From NCBI GenBank assembly GCA_902765855.1, contig CACXBF010000017.1, forward strand, positions 1 through 44,636: DNA of 44,636 nt, read 5' to 3'. Each line of letters begins with the position of its first letter. Position 1 is the stretch's first letter. Origin of the DNA: an uncultured Ruminococcus sp. (GTDB lineage Bacteria; Bacillota; Clostridia; Oscillospirales; Acutalibacteraceae). Made by a program: the position numbers and the translations under genes. The notes under the pieces are model-generated. The model was not told the origin of the DNA. It did not search any database and was given only the letters and a program-made list of their open reading frames with translations. Below are positions 8,840 to 15,375 of the stretch, in pieces.

Positions 8840-8868
8840 AAAAGCACAGCTCAAGCTGTGCTTTTATT
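8840..8868 (+). terminator. Terminator of the lipoprotein gene
   Basis: AAAAGCACAGC/GCTGTGCTTTT stem (8840-8850, 8855-8865) with a 4-nt loop. The same GCACAGC...GCTGTGC hairpin recurs at 9262, 9652 and 10237. Confidence 0.88.
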
Positions 8869-8883
8869 ATGCCCGTCAGAAGA

Positions 8884-8912
8884 TTGACGGAATATGTAGA
8901 TTTTGGTATAAT
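8884..8912 (+). promoter_or_regulatory. Forward promoter of peptide module 1
   Basis: TTGACG, a 17-bp spacer and TATAAT; transcription should begin near 8919. A GAAA-capped hairpin (CACAC 8920-8924, GTGTG 8929-8933) would sit at the very 5' end of the RNA, as in stable type I toxin mRNAs. Confidence 0.85.
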
Positions 8913-8941
8913 GTACTCGCACACGAAAGTGTGTACATAGT

Positions 8942-9040
8942 GCATACCACATAACGGTAGGCGGTTGTTCCCTTAACCTCTTTGAGGTGCAGGGATACAT
9001 AAAATTTTCTTTTATCCCTGCTTTCTTAGTGAAAGGAGGG
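8942..9040 (+). promoter_or_regulatory. Structured leader controlling peptide 1 translation
   Basis: GCATACC (8942-8948) and GCGGTTGTTCCC (8961-8972) are complementary to GGTATGC (9200-9206) and GGGAACAACCGC (9183-9194) beyond the gene. Further on, AGGGATA (8991-8997) and the SD-overlapping AGGGATA (9037-9043) can compete for the single TATCCCT (9013-9019). The ribosome site could therefore be masked or freed by alternative pairing. The pairing is read directly from the sequence; the regulatory effect is inferred. Confidence 0.6.
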
Positions 9041-9045
9041 ATACG

Positions 9046-9138
9046 ATGATGGAATGGAATGATTTCTTCCAGATGATTATTGCAGTTACAAATATACTGC
9101 TTGTCATAAATTCATATCGCAACAATAAAAGAAGATAA
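9046..9138 (+). CDS. Small hydrophobic peptide, holin-like type I toxin candidate 1
   Basis: A 30-residue peptide: MMEWNDFFQ, then a single hydrophobic helix (MIIAVTNILLVI), then a basic tail RNNKRR. This is the layout of Hol_Tox/Fst/TxpA-type type I toxins: a short N-terminus with W-x-D-F-F, one membrane helix and a Lys/Arg C-terminus. GGAGG lies 6 bp before the first ATG and 9 bp before the second (9049), so either may be used. The gene is flanked by a forward promoter and a convergent antisense promoter. Membrane toxicity is inferred from the family and organisation, not shown. Confidence 0.75.
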   Translation: MMEWNDFFQMIIAVTNILLVINSYRNNKRR

Positions 9139-9211
9139 CCGCCCTGCTTCCACATAGGACGGTTATCTTTTAACCAACTACTGGGAACAACCGCTTATCG
9201 GTATGCTCTAT
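9127..9211 (-). ncRNA. Putative antisense RNA of module 1
   Basis: The predicted leftward transcript of about 85 nt runs from the promoter at 9218-9246 to the shared terminator. It overlaps the end of the peptide mRNA. Its 5' end repeats the GCATACC...GCGGTTGTTCCC elements of the toxin leader in the same sense, so the pairing scheme resembles fold-back-regulated type I systems more than simple full-length antisense. Confidence 0.6.
9134..9171. terminator. Bidirectional terminator of module 1
   Basis: GATAACC...GGTTATC with an extended imperfect stem across the peptide stop codon. It is followed by TTTT on the plus strand and by TTCTTTTA on the minus strand, so both convergent RNAs can end here and share complementary 3' stems. 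Confidence 0.8.
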
Positions 9212-9217
9212 GTTTAT

Positions 9218-9246
9218 ATTATACACTACATATTAAAATATGTCAA
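9218..9246 (-). promoter_or_regulatory. Reverse promoter of module 1
   Basis: On the minus strand, a perfect TTGACA, 17-bp spacer and TATAAT. It drives the antisense RNA leftward. Confidence 0.87.
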
Positions 9247-9261
9247 ACATATCATTAAACT

Positions 9262-9283
9262 GCACAGCTTTGGCTGTGCTTTT
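9262..9283 (+). terminator. Distal terminator of module 1
   Basis: GCACAGC/GCTGTGC with a 4-nt loop and TTTT. A forward RNA reaching this point would include both halves of the long-range inverted repeat. Confidence 0.8.
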
Positions 9284-9301
9284 ATAATGCCCGTCAGAAG
9301 A

Positions 9302-9330
9302 TTGACGGAATATGTAGATTTTGATATAAT
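9302..9330 (+). promoter_or_regulatory. Forward promoter of peptide module 2
   Basis: TTGACG, a 17-bp spacer and TATAAT, followed by the same GAAA-capped 5' hairpin as copy 1. Confidence 0.85.
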
Positions 9331-9391
9331 GTACTCGCACACGAAAGTGTGTACATAGTGCATACCACATAACGGTAGGCGGTCAATCCTG

Positions 9392-9409
9392 CTCCCGGAA
9401 ACGGGGGTG
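9392..9409 (+). promoter_or_regulatory. SD-sequestering hairpin of peptide 2
   Basis: CTCCCG (9392-9397), GAAA loop, then CGGGGG (9402-9407). The right arm is the GGGGGTG ribosome site itself, 8 bp before the ATG, so the hairpin would hide it. Copy 1 reaches the same end with a different structure. Confidence 0.65.
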
Positions 9410-9415
9410 TTAAAT

Positions 9416-9523
9416 ATGGAAAATGTTGTTACATGGTCTGATTTATTTCAGTTTATCATAGCAATAGCAACAGTTGGAACTCTTATAGTTTCTATTGTTG
9501 ATTCCCATAACAAAAGGAAATAA
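9416..9523 (+). CDS. Small hydrophobic peptide, holin-like type I toxin candidate 2
   Basis: A 35-residue peptide: MENVVTWSDLFQ, then a membrane helix (FIIAIATVGTLIVSIV), then DSHNKRK. The W-S-D-L-F-Q start and Lys/Arg tail match the putative holin-like toxin (Hol_Tox) layout common in gut Firmicutes. ATG follows GGGGG by 8 bp. It aligns with peptide 1 around the W.D.F/LFQ motif, so the two are paralogues that have diverged. It probably acts in the inner membrane if translated; repression by the convergent RNA is expected. Confidence 0.78.
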   Translation: MENVVTWSDLFQFIIAIATVGTLIVSIVDSHNKRK

Positions 9524-9601
9524 CCGCCCTGCTACCGAATAGGACGGTTATTTCTAAATGACTTACTTATCTGGGAGCGACCGCTTATCGGTATGCTCTA
9601 T
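9515..9601 (-). ncRNA. Putative antisense RNA of module 2
   Basis: Predicted leftward transcript from the reverse promoter at 9608-9636 to the shared terminator. Its 5' part has GCATACC...GCGGTCGCTCCC, matching the altered leader of copy 2 (GCGGTCA...GCTCCC). Confidence 0.6.
9518..9556. terminator. Bidirectional terminator of module 2
   Basis: AAATAACC/GGTTATTT stem with an inner GCC.T/AGG.C part across the stop codon. The T run on the plus side is short (TTTCT). Confidence 0.7.
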
Positions 9602-9607
9602 GTTTAT

Positions 9608-9636
9608 ATTATACACTACATATTAAAATATGTCAA
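9608..9636 (-). promoter_or_regulatory. Reverse promoter of module 2
   Basis: Perfect minus-strand TTGACA, 17-bp spacer and TATAAT, identical in layout to copy 1. Confidence 0.87.
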
Positions 9637-9651
9637 ATATATCATTCGACT

Positions 9652-9675
9652 GCACAGCTTTGGCTGTGCTTTTTT
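9652..9675 (+). terminator. Terminator joined to the next gene's ribosome site
   Basis: GCACAGC/GCTGTGC stem and T6, followed within 10 bp by AAAAGGAGGT. The same terminator-plus-SD cassette is at 10237. Confidence 0.85.
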
Positions 9676-9698
9676 GTTGTCAAAAGGAGGTGGTAATT

Positions 9699-9878
9699 TT
9701 GGAAGAAGTTAATTGGTTTATCTTTATTCCTCTTGGAGGATTATTGTTAATATTGATGTTTAGTGTAGGAGTTTTATTTAGAAATCCTTTTATTCCAATC
9801 ATAAATATTGCACAGAGTATAAAAATAGGAATAAAATTCATCTTAAAAATAGCTAAGAGGTTATCAAAAAAAATATAA
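9699..9878 (+). CDS. Small membrane protein of unknown function
   Basis: A 59-residue protein with TTG start, GGAGG 8 bp upstream. Upstream in-frame ATG (9630) lies inside the antisense promoter and terminator and is rejected. One strong transmembrane helix (about 6-28, FIFIPLGGLLLILMFSVGVLF) is followed by a basic amphipathic helix rich in Ile and Lys ending KRLSKKI. No family is recognised. It lies between the peptide modules and the VirB3/VirB4 genes and is read with the next small gene (22 bp gap). It could be an immunity, structural or transfer accessory peptide; nothing decides between these. Confidence 0.6.
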   Translation: MEEVNWFIFIPLGGLLLILMFSVGVLFRNPFIPIINIAQSIKIGIKFILKIAKRLSKKI

Positions 9879-9900
9879 CAGCAGCAAGGAGTGAAATTAA

Positions 9901-10197
9901 TTGTATTGCTTTTTGGTAAATGTTTTTTTGATTTTAATCGGAATCTATATATCATATATAATTATATACTTAAGTCCTAAGAAACACAATATAAAACATG
10001 TTATCAAAGAAAAATCAGAAATCACAAAAAACGACCATAATAAAAATAAGAATAACCTATCTGTAAGACAACAAGAGGCACAAAAACACGTTGAAACTTT
10101 TAATTTTATGTTTGAGGAAATGTCAAGATTGCAAACAGAAAATACTGAACTTAGGCTTGAAAATTACAATCTAAAAGAAGAAATTAATAGAATCTAA
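9901..10197 (+). CDS. Membrane-anchored coiled-coil protein of unknown function
   Basis: A 98-residue protein starting at TTG with AAGGAG 9 bp upstream. Residues about 3-28 form one transmembrane helix. A charged Lys/Asn-rich linker follows, and residues about 60-97 form a leucine-zipper-like coiled coil (heptads around MSRLQTENTELRLENYNLK). It probably sits in the membrane with the coiled coil in the cytoplasm. A terminator-plus-SD cassette separates it from prgI. Family not recognised; the position next to T4SS genes suggests an accessory transfer role. Confidence 0.62.
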   Translation: MYCFLVNVFLILIGIYISYIIIYLSPKKHNIKHVIKEKSEITKNDHNKNKNNLSVRQQEAQKHVETFNFMFEEMSRLQTENTELRLENYNLKEEINRI

Positions 10198-10236
10198 AGA
10201 ACAAGAAAGACATAGAGGAATTAGACGATAATTTAT

Positions 10237-10260
10237 GCACAGCTCAGGCTGTGCTTTTTT
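10237..10260 (+). terminator. Terminator upstream of prgI
   Basis: GCACAGC (10237-10243), 4-nt loop, GCTGTGC (10248-10254), T6. It leads straight into GTTATCAAAAGGAGGT, copying the arrangement at 9652. Confidence 0.85.
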
Positions 10261-10280
10261 GTTATCAAAAGGAGGTACAT

Positions 10281-10595
10281 ATGATAAAAGTAAAAATCAC
10301 AAAGAATGTCATTAACAAAAGTGTAAGCCCTCTTGGAAGTGCATTAACTCCACGATTGATTGTATGCACTGTACTTGGCTTAGCTGCTGCTATTGCAACA
10401 TTCTTTGCGTTAAAAGACAGTATAGAGTTCAATGCACTTATGTGGATAGTCTTTGCAGAAATAGCACTATTTGTTTCTTTAGGAATACAGATAAACGGAG
10501 TAGGTGTATTAAATCTTTTATTCGGCAAACAAAAAGACACACGACCATTTAATAGAAAAGGAGTATTTAACGATGATGATGAATCTATTTTTTAA
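10281..10595 (+). CDS. prgI: PrgI-family protein (VirB3-like T4SS component)
   Basis: A 104-residue protein. ATG at 10281 follows AAAAGGAGG by 5-6 bp; the frame's upstream codons lie in the terminator. The basic start MIKVKITKNV, then SPLGSALTPRLIV and two adjacent transmembrane helices (about 29-48 and 53-75), match PrgI proteins. These are VirB3-like membrane partners of VirB4 in Gram-positive conjugation systems. The gene overlaps virB4 by 23 bp, the usual PrgI-VirB4 pairing. Confidence 0.8.
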   Translation: MIKVKITKNVINKSVSPLGSALTPRLIVCTVLGLAAAIATFFALKDSIEFNALMWIVFAEIALFVSLGIQINGVGVLNLLFGKQKDTRPFNRKGVFNDDDESIF

Positions 10596-12978
10596 GATAT
10601 TTTCGGTGTTTTCTAAAAAGCCAAGTGATTTTTTGGGGAAGAGAAAGGCAAGGGTACCAAAGACTGCTCAAGATACTATACCATTCATAGAAGCATATGA
10701 AAACGGGCTTTTCCTTACTGGTGAAAACACATATACGCTGATTTTTGCATATAACAACATAGATTACTTTCTTTTTAGAGATGATGAAAAGGAAGATATA
10801 TACGAAAAGTATATGCGTTTGCTCAATGCTTTGCCGTCAGATATAGAGTATCAGGAATTTACGATGAATACCGAGGTTGATTCTGATGTTCTTTATAGAA
10901 CACTCTTGCCGAATAAAGATTCGGAAGAAAAATATCCTGATATTGCAAAGGACTATAAGAAAGTCATAGGAAGCTATATTGAAAATACTTCCGTTGCTGC
11001 GGCTAAGAAAATTATGCTTATTGCAATGACCTATACACCTCAAAACAAGATAGATAACGCAAATATCCTTTTTAAGTATTATCAAAATTTACAGCAGCTA
11101 TTTACAAATCTTCATTCAGAAACGCACCAACTTGGGGCTGAGGATGTGTTTGAGGTTCTATATAAGCTGTACCACCAATTCAGCAATATCCCGTTTATGC
11201 TCCCTAAAAATGTCTTATCGACAGGTGGCAGAATTAAGGATTATATTGCTCCGTCAATATTCGTATTCAGACAGAAGTGCATTGAAATAGGTGATTCTTA
11301 TACTCGTGTACTGTTCTTAAAAAGCTATGACCGTAATATAGATGATGAATTTATTCACGACTTACACGATAATAATGAAAAAATAGTAATATCTAAACAT
11401 TTACGCAGGGTAGACAAAGGTGAAGCTGCAGATATGGTTAAAAAGAATTTAAATAACCTTGAGGGCAGCATACAAAAGCGTATGGAGATAAACCATAAAA
11501 ACGGAACTAATTATGTGCCAAAAACATTAAGCAACAAAGAAAAAGAGCTGCTTGACCTACAAGACCGTCTTAGCGGAACAGGCTGTGAGCTTTTTGAATT
11601 ATCAATTTTCGTAGCTGTTACTGCAAAAACAGAGGAAGAATTAAATGAGCTTACCCGTTATGTGCAGAATAAGGCTAAGTCACATCAAGTGGTGCTCGAC
11701 ACTCTCACAGGACAGCAAGCTAAAGCTCTTGATGCTGTTACACCATTTGCATTAAGTAAATTTAACTCAAAGTTTAATAATAACATAAAAACATATCTCC
11801 TTAGCGATGCCGCCGGAGTTATGATACCGTTCTCTCATGTTGACCATTTTGCAGAGGGCGGTATTTTTTATGGAGAAAATCAAATAACAAAGTCAATTAT
11901 AACTCTTGATAGAACTCAAGAAATGAATGCCAATGGTTATATACTTGGCTGTTCGGGTTCGGGTAAGTCTATGTTCTCAAAGGCTGAAATGTTTGATGTT
12001 TTGCTAAAATATCCAAATGATGAGATTATTGTTATTGACCCAGAAAATGAATATAAACTACTTGTTAAGTACTTTGATGGTTCAATTCTTAAACTTTCCC
12101 CGTCATCACCAACAAAACTAAATATTTTTGATATAGATTTGACGGTATCCGAGGAAGGTACATCAGCAATAGCAATGAAGTCAGAAACAATTATGACTAT
12201 CGTTGAAACAGCAAAGGGTCAGGAACTTACAAGTAACGAGATAACAATTATCGACCGCTGTGTAAAACTTGCTTATCAAAAGTATATTCAGACAAATGGA
12301 GATGAGCGACTTCTTCCAACCTTTGAGGATTTTTATAAACTTCTATTATCTGCACCAGAGCCTGAAGCACGCTCACTTGCTGTTACACTTGAGATTTATG
12401 TTAAAGGTTCATTCAATATCTTTTCCGGCAAAACAAATATTGATACAAATAAGCGTTTTATGGTATTTGATATTGCCCAAATGGGTGAACAAATTCGTGC
12501 TGTAGGCTTACAAGTTATACTTGAATATGTATGGCAGAGAGTTGTTGCAAACAAAAGGCGTGGGGTTCGTACTTGGGTATGGATTGATGAATTTAGTATT
12601 ATGTTTAATGACGGTGCAGGACGAACAACACATAAATCAGGAGAATTTTTTTCAAAGGTCTATAAGCGTATCAGAAAATACGGCGGCGTTCCAACTGCTA
12701 TGACGCAAAATATAACAGAAGTTCTTGAATCACCTCAAGCTCGAACAATGCTTGCTAACTCGGAATTTGTCACATTGCTTCAACAGAAAAAAGAAGATTT
12801 GGACGCCGTTTCAAAGTTATTTGCTCTATCTCCATATCAACAGCTGCCATTGAAATCCGGCAAAGTAGGTACAGGTATCATTGTTTGCGGTAAAAAGATT
12901 ATTCCGTTCGAAAAGATAATTCCAGAGGATAGCTTGATGTACAAAATATGCACAACAAAATTCGATGATATTCGATAG
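10573..12978 (+). CDS. virB4: VirB4/TraE-type conjugal ATPase
   Basis: This 801-residue ATPase powers T4SS assembly and substrate transfer at the membrane. It starts in a run of three ATG codons with AAAAGGAG about 10 bp before the first. Residues about 20-440 are the VirB4 N-terminal domain. Walker A GCSGSGKS is at about 458-465, then IVIDPENEY. Walker B TWVWIDEFS is at about 665-673, followed by the MTQNITEVLESPQ motif typical of VirB4. Full length, no lesions. It directly follows prgI and is 10 bp before the next gene, so it is in the same transcript. Confidence 0.95.
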   Translation: MMMNLFFKIFSVFSKKPSDFLGKRKARVPKTAQDTIPFIEAYENGLFLTGENTYTLIFAYNNIDYFLFRDDEKEDIYEKYMRLLNALPSDIEYQEFTMNTEVDSDVLYRTLLPNKDSEEKYPDIAKDYKKVIGSYIENTSVAAAKKIMLIAMTYTPQNKIDNANILFKYYQNLQQLFTNLHSETHQLGAEDVFEVLYKLYHQFSNIPFMLPKNVLSTGGRIKDYIAPSIFVFRQKCIEIGDSYTRVLFLKSYDRNIDDEFIHDLHDNNEKIVISKHLRRVDKGEAADMVKKNLNNLEGSIQKRMEINHKNGTNYVPKTLSNKEKELLDLQDRLSGTGCELFELSIFVAVTAKTEEELNELTRYVQNKAKSHQVVLDTLTGQQAKALDAVTPFALSKFNSKFNNNIKTYLLSDAAGVMIPFSHVDHFAEGGIFYGENQITKSIITLDRTQEMNANGYILGCSGSGKSMFSKAEMFDVLLKYPNDEIIVIDPENEYKLLVKYFDGSILKLSPSSPTKLNIFDIDLTVSEEGTSAIAMKSETIMTIVETAKGQELTSNEITIIDRCVKLAYQKYIQTNGDERLLPTFEDFYKLLLSAPEPEARSLAVTLEIYVKGSFNIFSGKTNIDTNKRFMVFDIAQMGEQIRAVGLQVILEYVWQRVVANKRRGVRTWVWIDEFSIMFNDGAGRTTHKSGEFFSKVYKRIRKYGGVPTAMTQNITEVLESPQARTMLANSEFVTLLQQKKEDLDAVSKLFALSPYQQLPLKSGKVGTGIIVCGKKIIPFEKIIPEDSLMYKICTTKFDDIR

Positions 12979-12987
12979 GAGGTTATT

Positions 12988-13485
12988 ATGTTTGGTTTTG
13001 GCGAAAGAAAGATTAAAATTAACCAACTTCCTGAAGAAAAAACAGAAACTAAACCTCAAAGTAAAACTGAGCAAAAGCTTACATATACAGAAAAAGAAAC
13101 GGAAAATAAGGATAATAGCCATGATATAAAAAGCTATAAGCAGCTCGATAAGCTGCTTATGAAGCTTTATGATATATCAGCTTTATCAGTTTACTCTTAT
13201 GATTATCAGCAAGATTTCATTAAGCCTAAGCGAATATATGGTATTGAAATATCAAGATTAAGCATAGAAAATTATCTGTCGCTTAAATCTCCAACTGTAA
13301 TGCGTAAAGCTACCGGATTTGATGATGCACCTTTGTATCGTGCAAGATATATTTCAAAATATCGTGCTGATAACAAAGAATATCTTGTTATTATGTCAAG
13401 CACTCGCTTTGAGGGATTTTCTATTCCGGAATTGATTAACATACCTGTGTTAATAAAGAATGCAATATCTAATATAACGGGGTGA
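12988..13485 (+). CDS. Unknown protein downstream of virB4
   Basis: A 165-residue protein with ATG behind AGGAGG at 7 bp. The N-terminal 50 residues are Glu/Lys/Thr-rich and probably disordered. Residues about 50-165 form a compact alpha/beta domain with many Tyr and Ile. No signal peptide, metal site or nucleotide motif is apparent. It is 6 bp from the next gene and belongs to the virB4 transcript. The family is not recognised, so it is best called a conjugation-operon hypothetical. Confidence 0.65.
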   Translation: MFGFGERKIKINQLPEEKTETKPQSKTEQKLTYTEKETENKDNSHDIKSYKQLDKLLMKLYDISALSVYSYDYQQDFIKPKRIYGIEISRLSIENYLSLKSPTVMRKATGFDDAPLYRARYISKYRADNKEYLVIMSSTRFEGFSIPELINIPVLIKNAISNITG

Positions 13486-13490
13486 ATTAA

Positions 13491-14660
13491 ATGAACTTGG
13501 TCATAGCCTGTGACAAGAGAATTCAGAAACAGGTTTCTGGATTTAAATTTAAAGAACATAATCATAATGTTTTAGCGTACATAAATGAGATTGGCAGCAA
13601 CTTTGCAGATAGGATTGAAAATAATCTTCCACATATTTTGGTCATATTTAACGGCATTAATGATAAAGATAATGTCCTTTTCGAGGAGCTTGAGCGTATG
13701 CTTAAGCTCCTTCCGCATTTGCGGATTATATATGTTTATGGTAAGCCTGATGATAATTTTCAGGAAACCAAAAATAAGTTAATATCACTTGGCATTTATG
13801 ATATTATACTGACAGATTTATCTAACATAAGGTTTAAAAATAATCTTATGTCTGTTATTGATAAAAGTATGAATGCAGAAGATTTAGAGAAATCTATTGA
13901 GAAGTATGAATCAATGACAAAACCTATTGGTGTCGAAACAATTCGCAATTATATTGATGATGATACACCTGTAGATTTATCTAAATCATCATTAAACGAA
14001 GAATATCACAACGAAATTGAGCAAGTCGATATTCCGCAAGAATACATTGGAGCGGGCAACATTACGATTGCTATATCTTCTGTAATAGTCAATAGTGCCG
14101 GTGTAGTTCTGACTGCTATGGAAATAGCAACAGTTTTAAAGCAAGCGAAAGAAACAGTTTCTCTTTTTCTGCGTGATGAAACATATAAACGATTCTTAGA
14201 ATTTCATAATATTGATATTGAAAACGCCAACGGAGGTTTTACTCTCAATAAGTTACCTATTTATCCGCTTTCTCTCTATGAACAGCGTAAACGACGCAGC
14301 CGTTTTGATGTTATAGACCTAACAAACAATGGCAATATGACCGACAGAGAAAGAAAAATCTTTGAAAAAGCCGAAATCAAATTACAAATGTGTCGAGGTA
14401 CTGAATGGGATATAGCTGTGCTTCAGGAATATCTCAATTTAGGCTTGCCTTATCTCAAAGAGATAAACTATTGTTTCTATCCAATCTCTCAAAAAGACTT
14501 TCTCAAGTATAATAAATCTATGATACAAGGTCATTGTAAAGCTTGCAGACTGCGTACCAGTCCAAATTATACAAGTCCTTGTGATTGGAACAGAGATGTG
14601 TATGCAGATATTTTGAGCCGATATACAAGTATCGGAAAATCTAAAAAGAGGAGATGGTAA
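13491..14660 (+). CDS. TadZ/CpaE-like protein with degenerate ATPase domain
   Basis: A 389-residue protein. Residues 1 to about 115 look like an atypical receiver domain (beta strands LVIACD, HILVIFNG, LRIIYVYG, YDIILTDL), lacking a clear acidic phosphorylation pocket. After a linker, residues about 185-265 resemble the start of a MinD/ParA fold (GNITIAISSVIVNSAGVVLT...EIATVLKQAKETVSLFL). The deviant Walker A (KGGxGKT) is replaced by SVIVNSAG, so ATP binding is doubtful. The C-terminus has HCKACRLR...SPCDW, a possible metal or disulfide cluster. Receiver-plus-MinD order is that of TadZ/CpaE pole-localisation proteins, so a role placing the transfer machine is an inference. GGGGTG precedes the ATG. 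Confidence 0.5.
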   Translation: MNLVIACDKRIQKQVSGFKFKEHNHNVLAYINEIGSNFADRIENNLPHILVIFNGINDKDNVLFEELERMLKLLPHLRIIYVYGKPDDNFQETKNKLISLGIYDIILTDLSNIRFKNNLMSVIDKSMNAEDLEKSIEKYESMTKPIGVETIRNYIDDDTPVDLSKSSLNEEYHNEIEQVDIPQEYIGAGNITIAISSVIVNSAGVVLTAMEIATVLKQAKETVSLFLRDETYKRFLEFHNIDIENANGGFTLNKLPIYPLSLYEQRKRRSRFDVIDLTNNGNMTDRERKIFEKAEIKLQMCRGTEWDIAVLQEYLNLGLPYLKEINYCFYPISQKDFLKYNKSMIQGHCKACRLRTSPNYTSPCDWNRDVYADILSRYTSIGKSKKRRW

Positions 14661-14661
14661 T

Positions 14662-14826
14662 ATGGAGTGGATTATTATTTTAATGCTCTTAATTCTTGAC
14701 CTTATTGAGGGACTTGTAATAAAAAAGCTTAGAAAAGAAATTGCTCGTCGTGACGGTGCAGAAATAAAGCCAAGTCGTGTAGGAAAATTCTTTAAGAACT
14801 TATTTAGGGATATTGTAGGATTTTAA
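14662..14826 (+). CDS. 54-residue membrane protein
   Basis: ATG starts 1 bp after the preceding stop, with AGAGGAG about 8 bp upstream. A single hydrophobic helix (EWIIILMLLILDLIEGLVI) is followed by a basic cytoplasmic tail (KKLRKEIARRDG...FFKNLFRDIVGF). The family is not recognised. It is part of the post-virB4 block and its short single-span form suggests a structural or regulatory peptide of the transfer machine. Confidence 0.6.
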   Translation: MEWIIILMLLILDLIEGLVIKKLRKEIARRDGAEIKPSRVGKFFKNLFRDIVGF

Positions 14827-14850
14827 TAGACCCTAAAGGAGGTTTTCAAA

Positions 14851-15375
14851 ATGTATGATAAAGACTTTCTTTACGATTATTTGATTAACTTTTATGAATT
14901 TTCCGGTCGTATAATTGATGGCATTTTGGATATGTACGATTACATAATAAATGGCAATGATGAAGATTTTCCTAATAATTTGCCAAAAAAACTACAGATT
15001 TTTTTGGCAGATTATTGGTCGGAAAAGCGATTAACTATATATAAAAATATATGTGAGAAAACATCTGAAGAAAAAATTTCATATTACTTTAAAAATTTTA
15101 ATCTTCAACAACTGTCTGTAATATTTTTTGCACTTGGTTATGGAATAAGTGATGATGAAATTTATCTTCTAATGAAAAAAAGTATGTCAGCAAGAAATCT
15201 TGAATTGATATTGCGAGCATTAATTGAATGGGATTGGAAAGATACTCAACAACTTGAAAAAGAAATTGCTCAAAACTTTAAAACCAGTTTTAATGAAGAA
15301 AAATTTGTCACCTTTATCAAGGAATATGCACAACACAAAGATGTTTTGAACAGAAAGGTTAATTTTTATGATTAA
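14851..15375 (+). CDS. Unknown helical protein
   Basis: A 174-residue protein with ATG behind AAAGGAGG (about 9 bp). It is acidic, aromatic-rich and predicted all-helical; no signal peptide or known motif. The stop overlaps the start of the next gene by 8 bp, so the two are translationally coupled and may act as a pair. AT-richness is higher than in the neighbouring transfer genes, hinting at cargo rather than backbone. Confidence 0.6.
   Translation: MYDKDFLYDYLINFYEFSGRIIDGILDMYDYIINGNDEDFPNNLPKKLQIFLADYWSEKRLTIYKNICEKTSEEKISYYFKNFNLQQLSVIFFALGYGISDDEIYLLMKKSMSARNLELILRALIEWDWKDTQQLEKEIAQNFKTSFNEEKFVTFIKEYAQHKDVLNRKVNFYD

Larger units (their letters stand above)
8870..9288 (+). repeat. Type I toxin-antitoxin-like module, copy 1 of a tandem repeat
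   Basis: This is a unit of about 419 bp. It holds a consensus forward promoter, a 5' hairpin, a structured leader, a 30-residue membrane peptide gene, a bidirectional terminator, an inverted repeat, a perfect reverse promoter and a second terminator. Copy 2 follows immediately. The ends are nearly identical between copies while the leader and peptide differ, indicating an old duplication with selection on the promoters. Confidence 0.8.
9289..9675 (+). repeat. Type I toxin-antitoxin-like module, copy 2
   Basis: This is the second copy of the unit at 8870, with near-identical promoter, 5' hairpin and reverse promoter. The leader, peptide and inverted-repeat interior have diverged. It ends in the GCACAGC terminator that directly precedes the next ribosome site. 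Confidence 0.8.

Noticed and set aside
9630-9698. N-terminal extension of the small membrane protein to the ATG at 9630
   Set aside because: It runs through the reverse promoter and the terminator; the TTG at 9699 has a perfectly spaced GGAGG.
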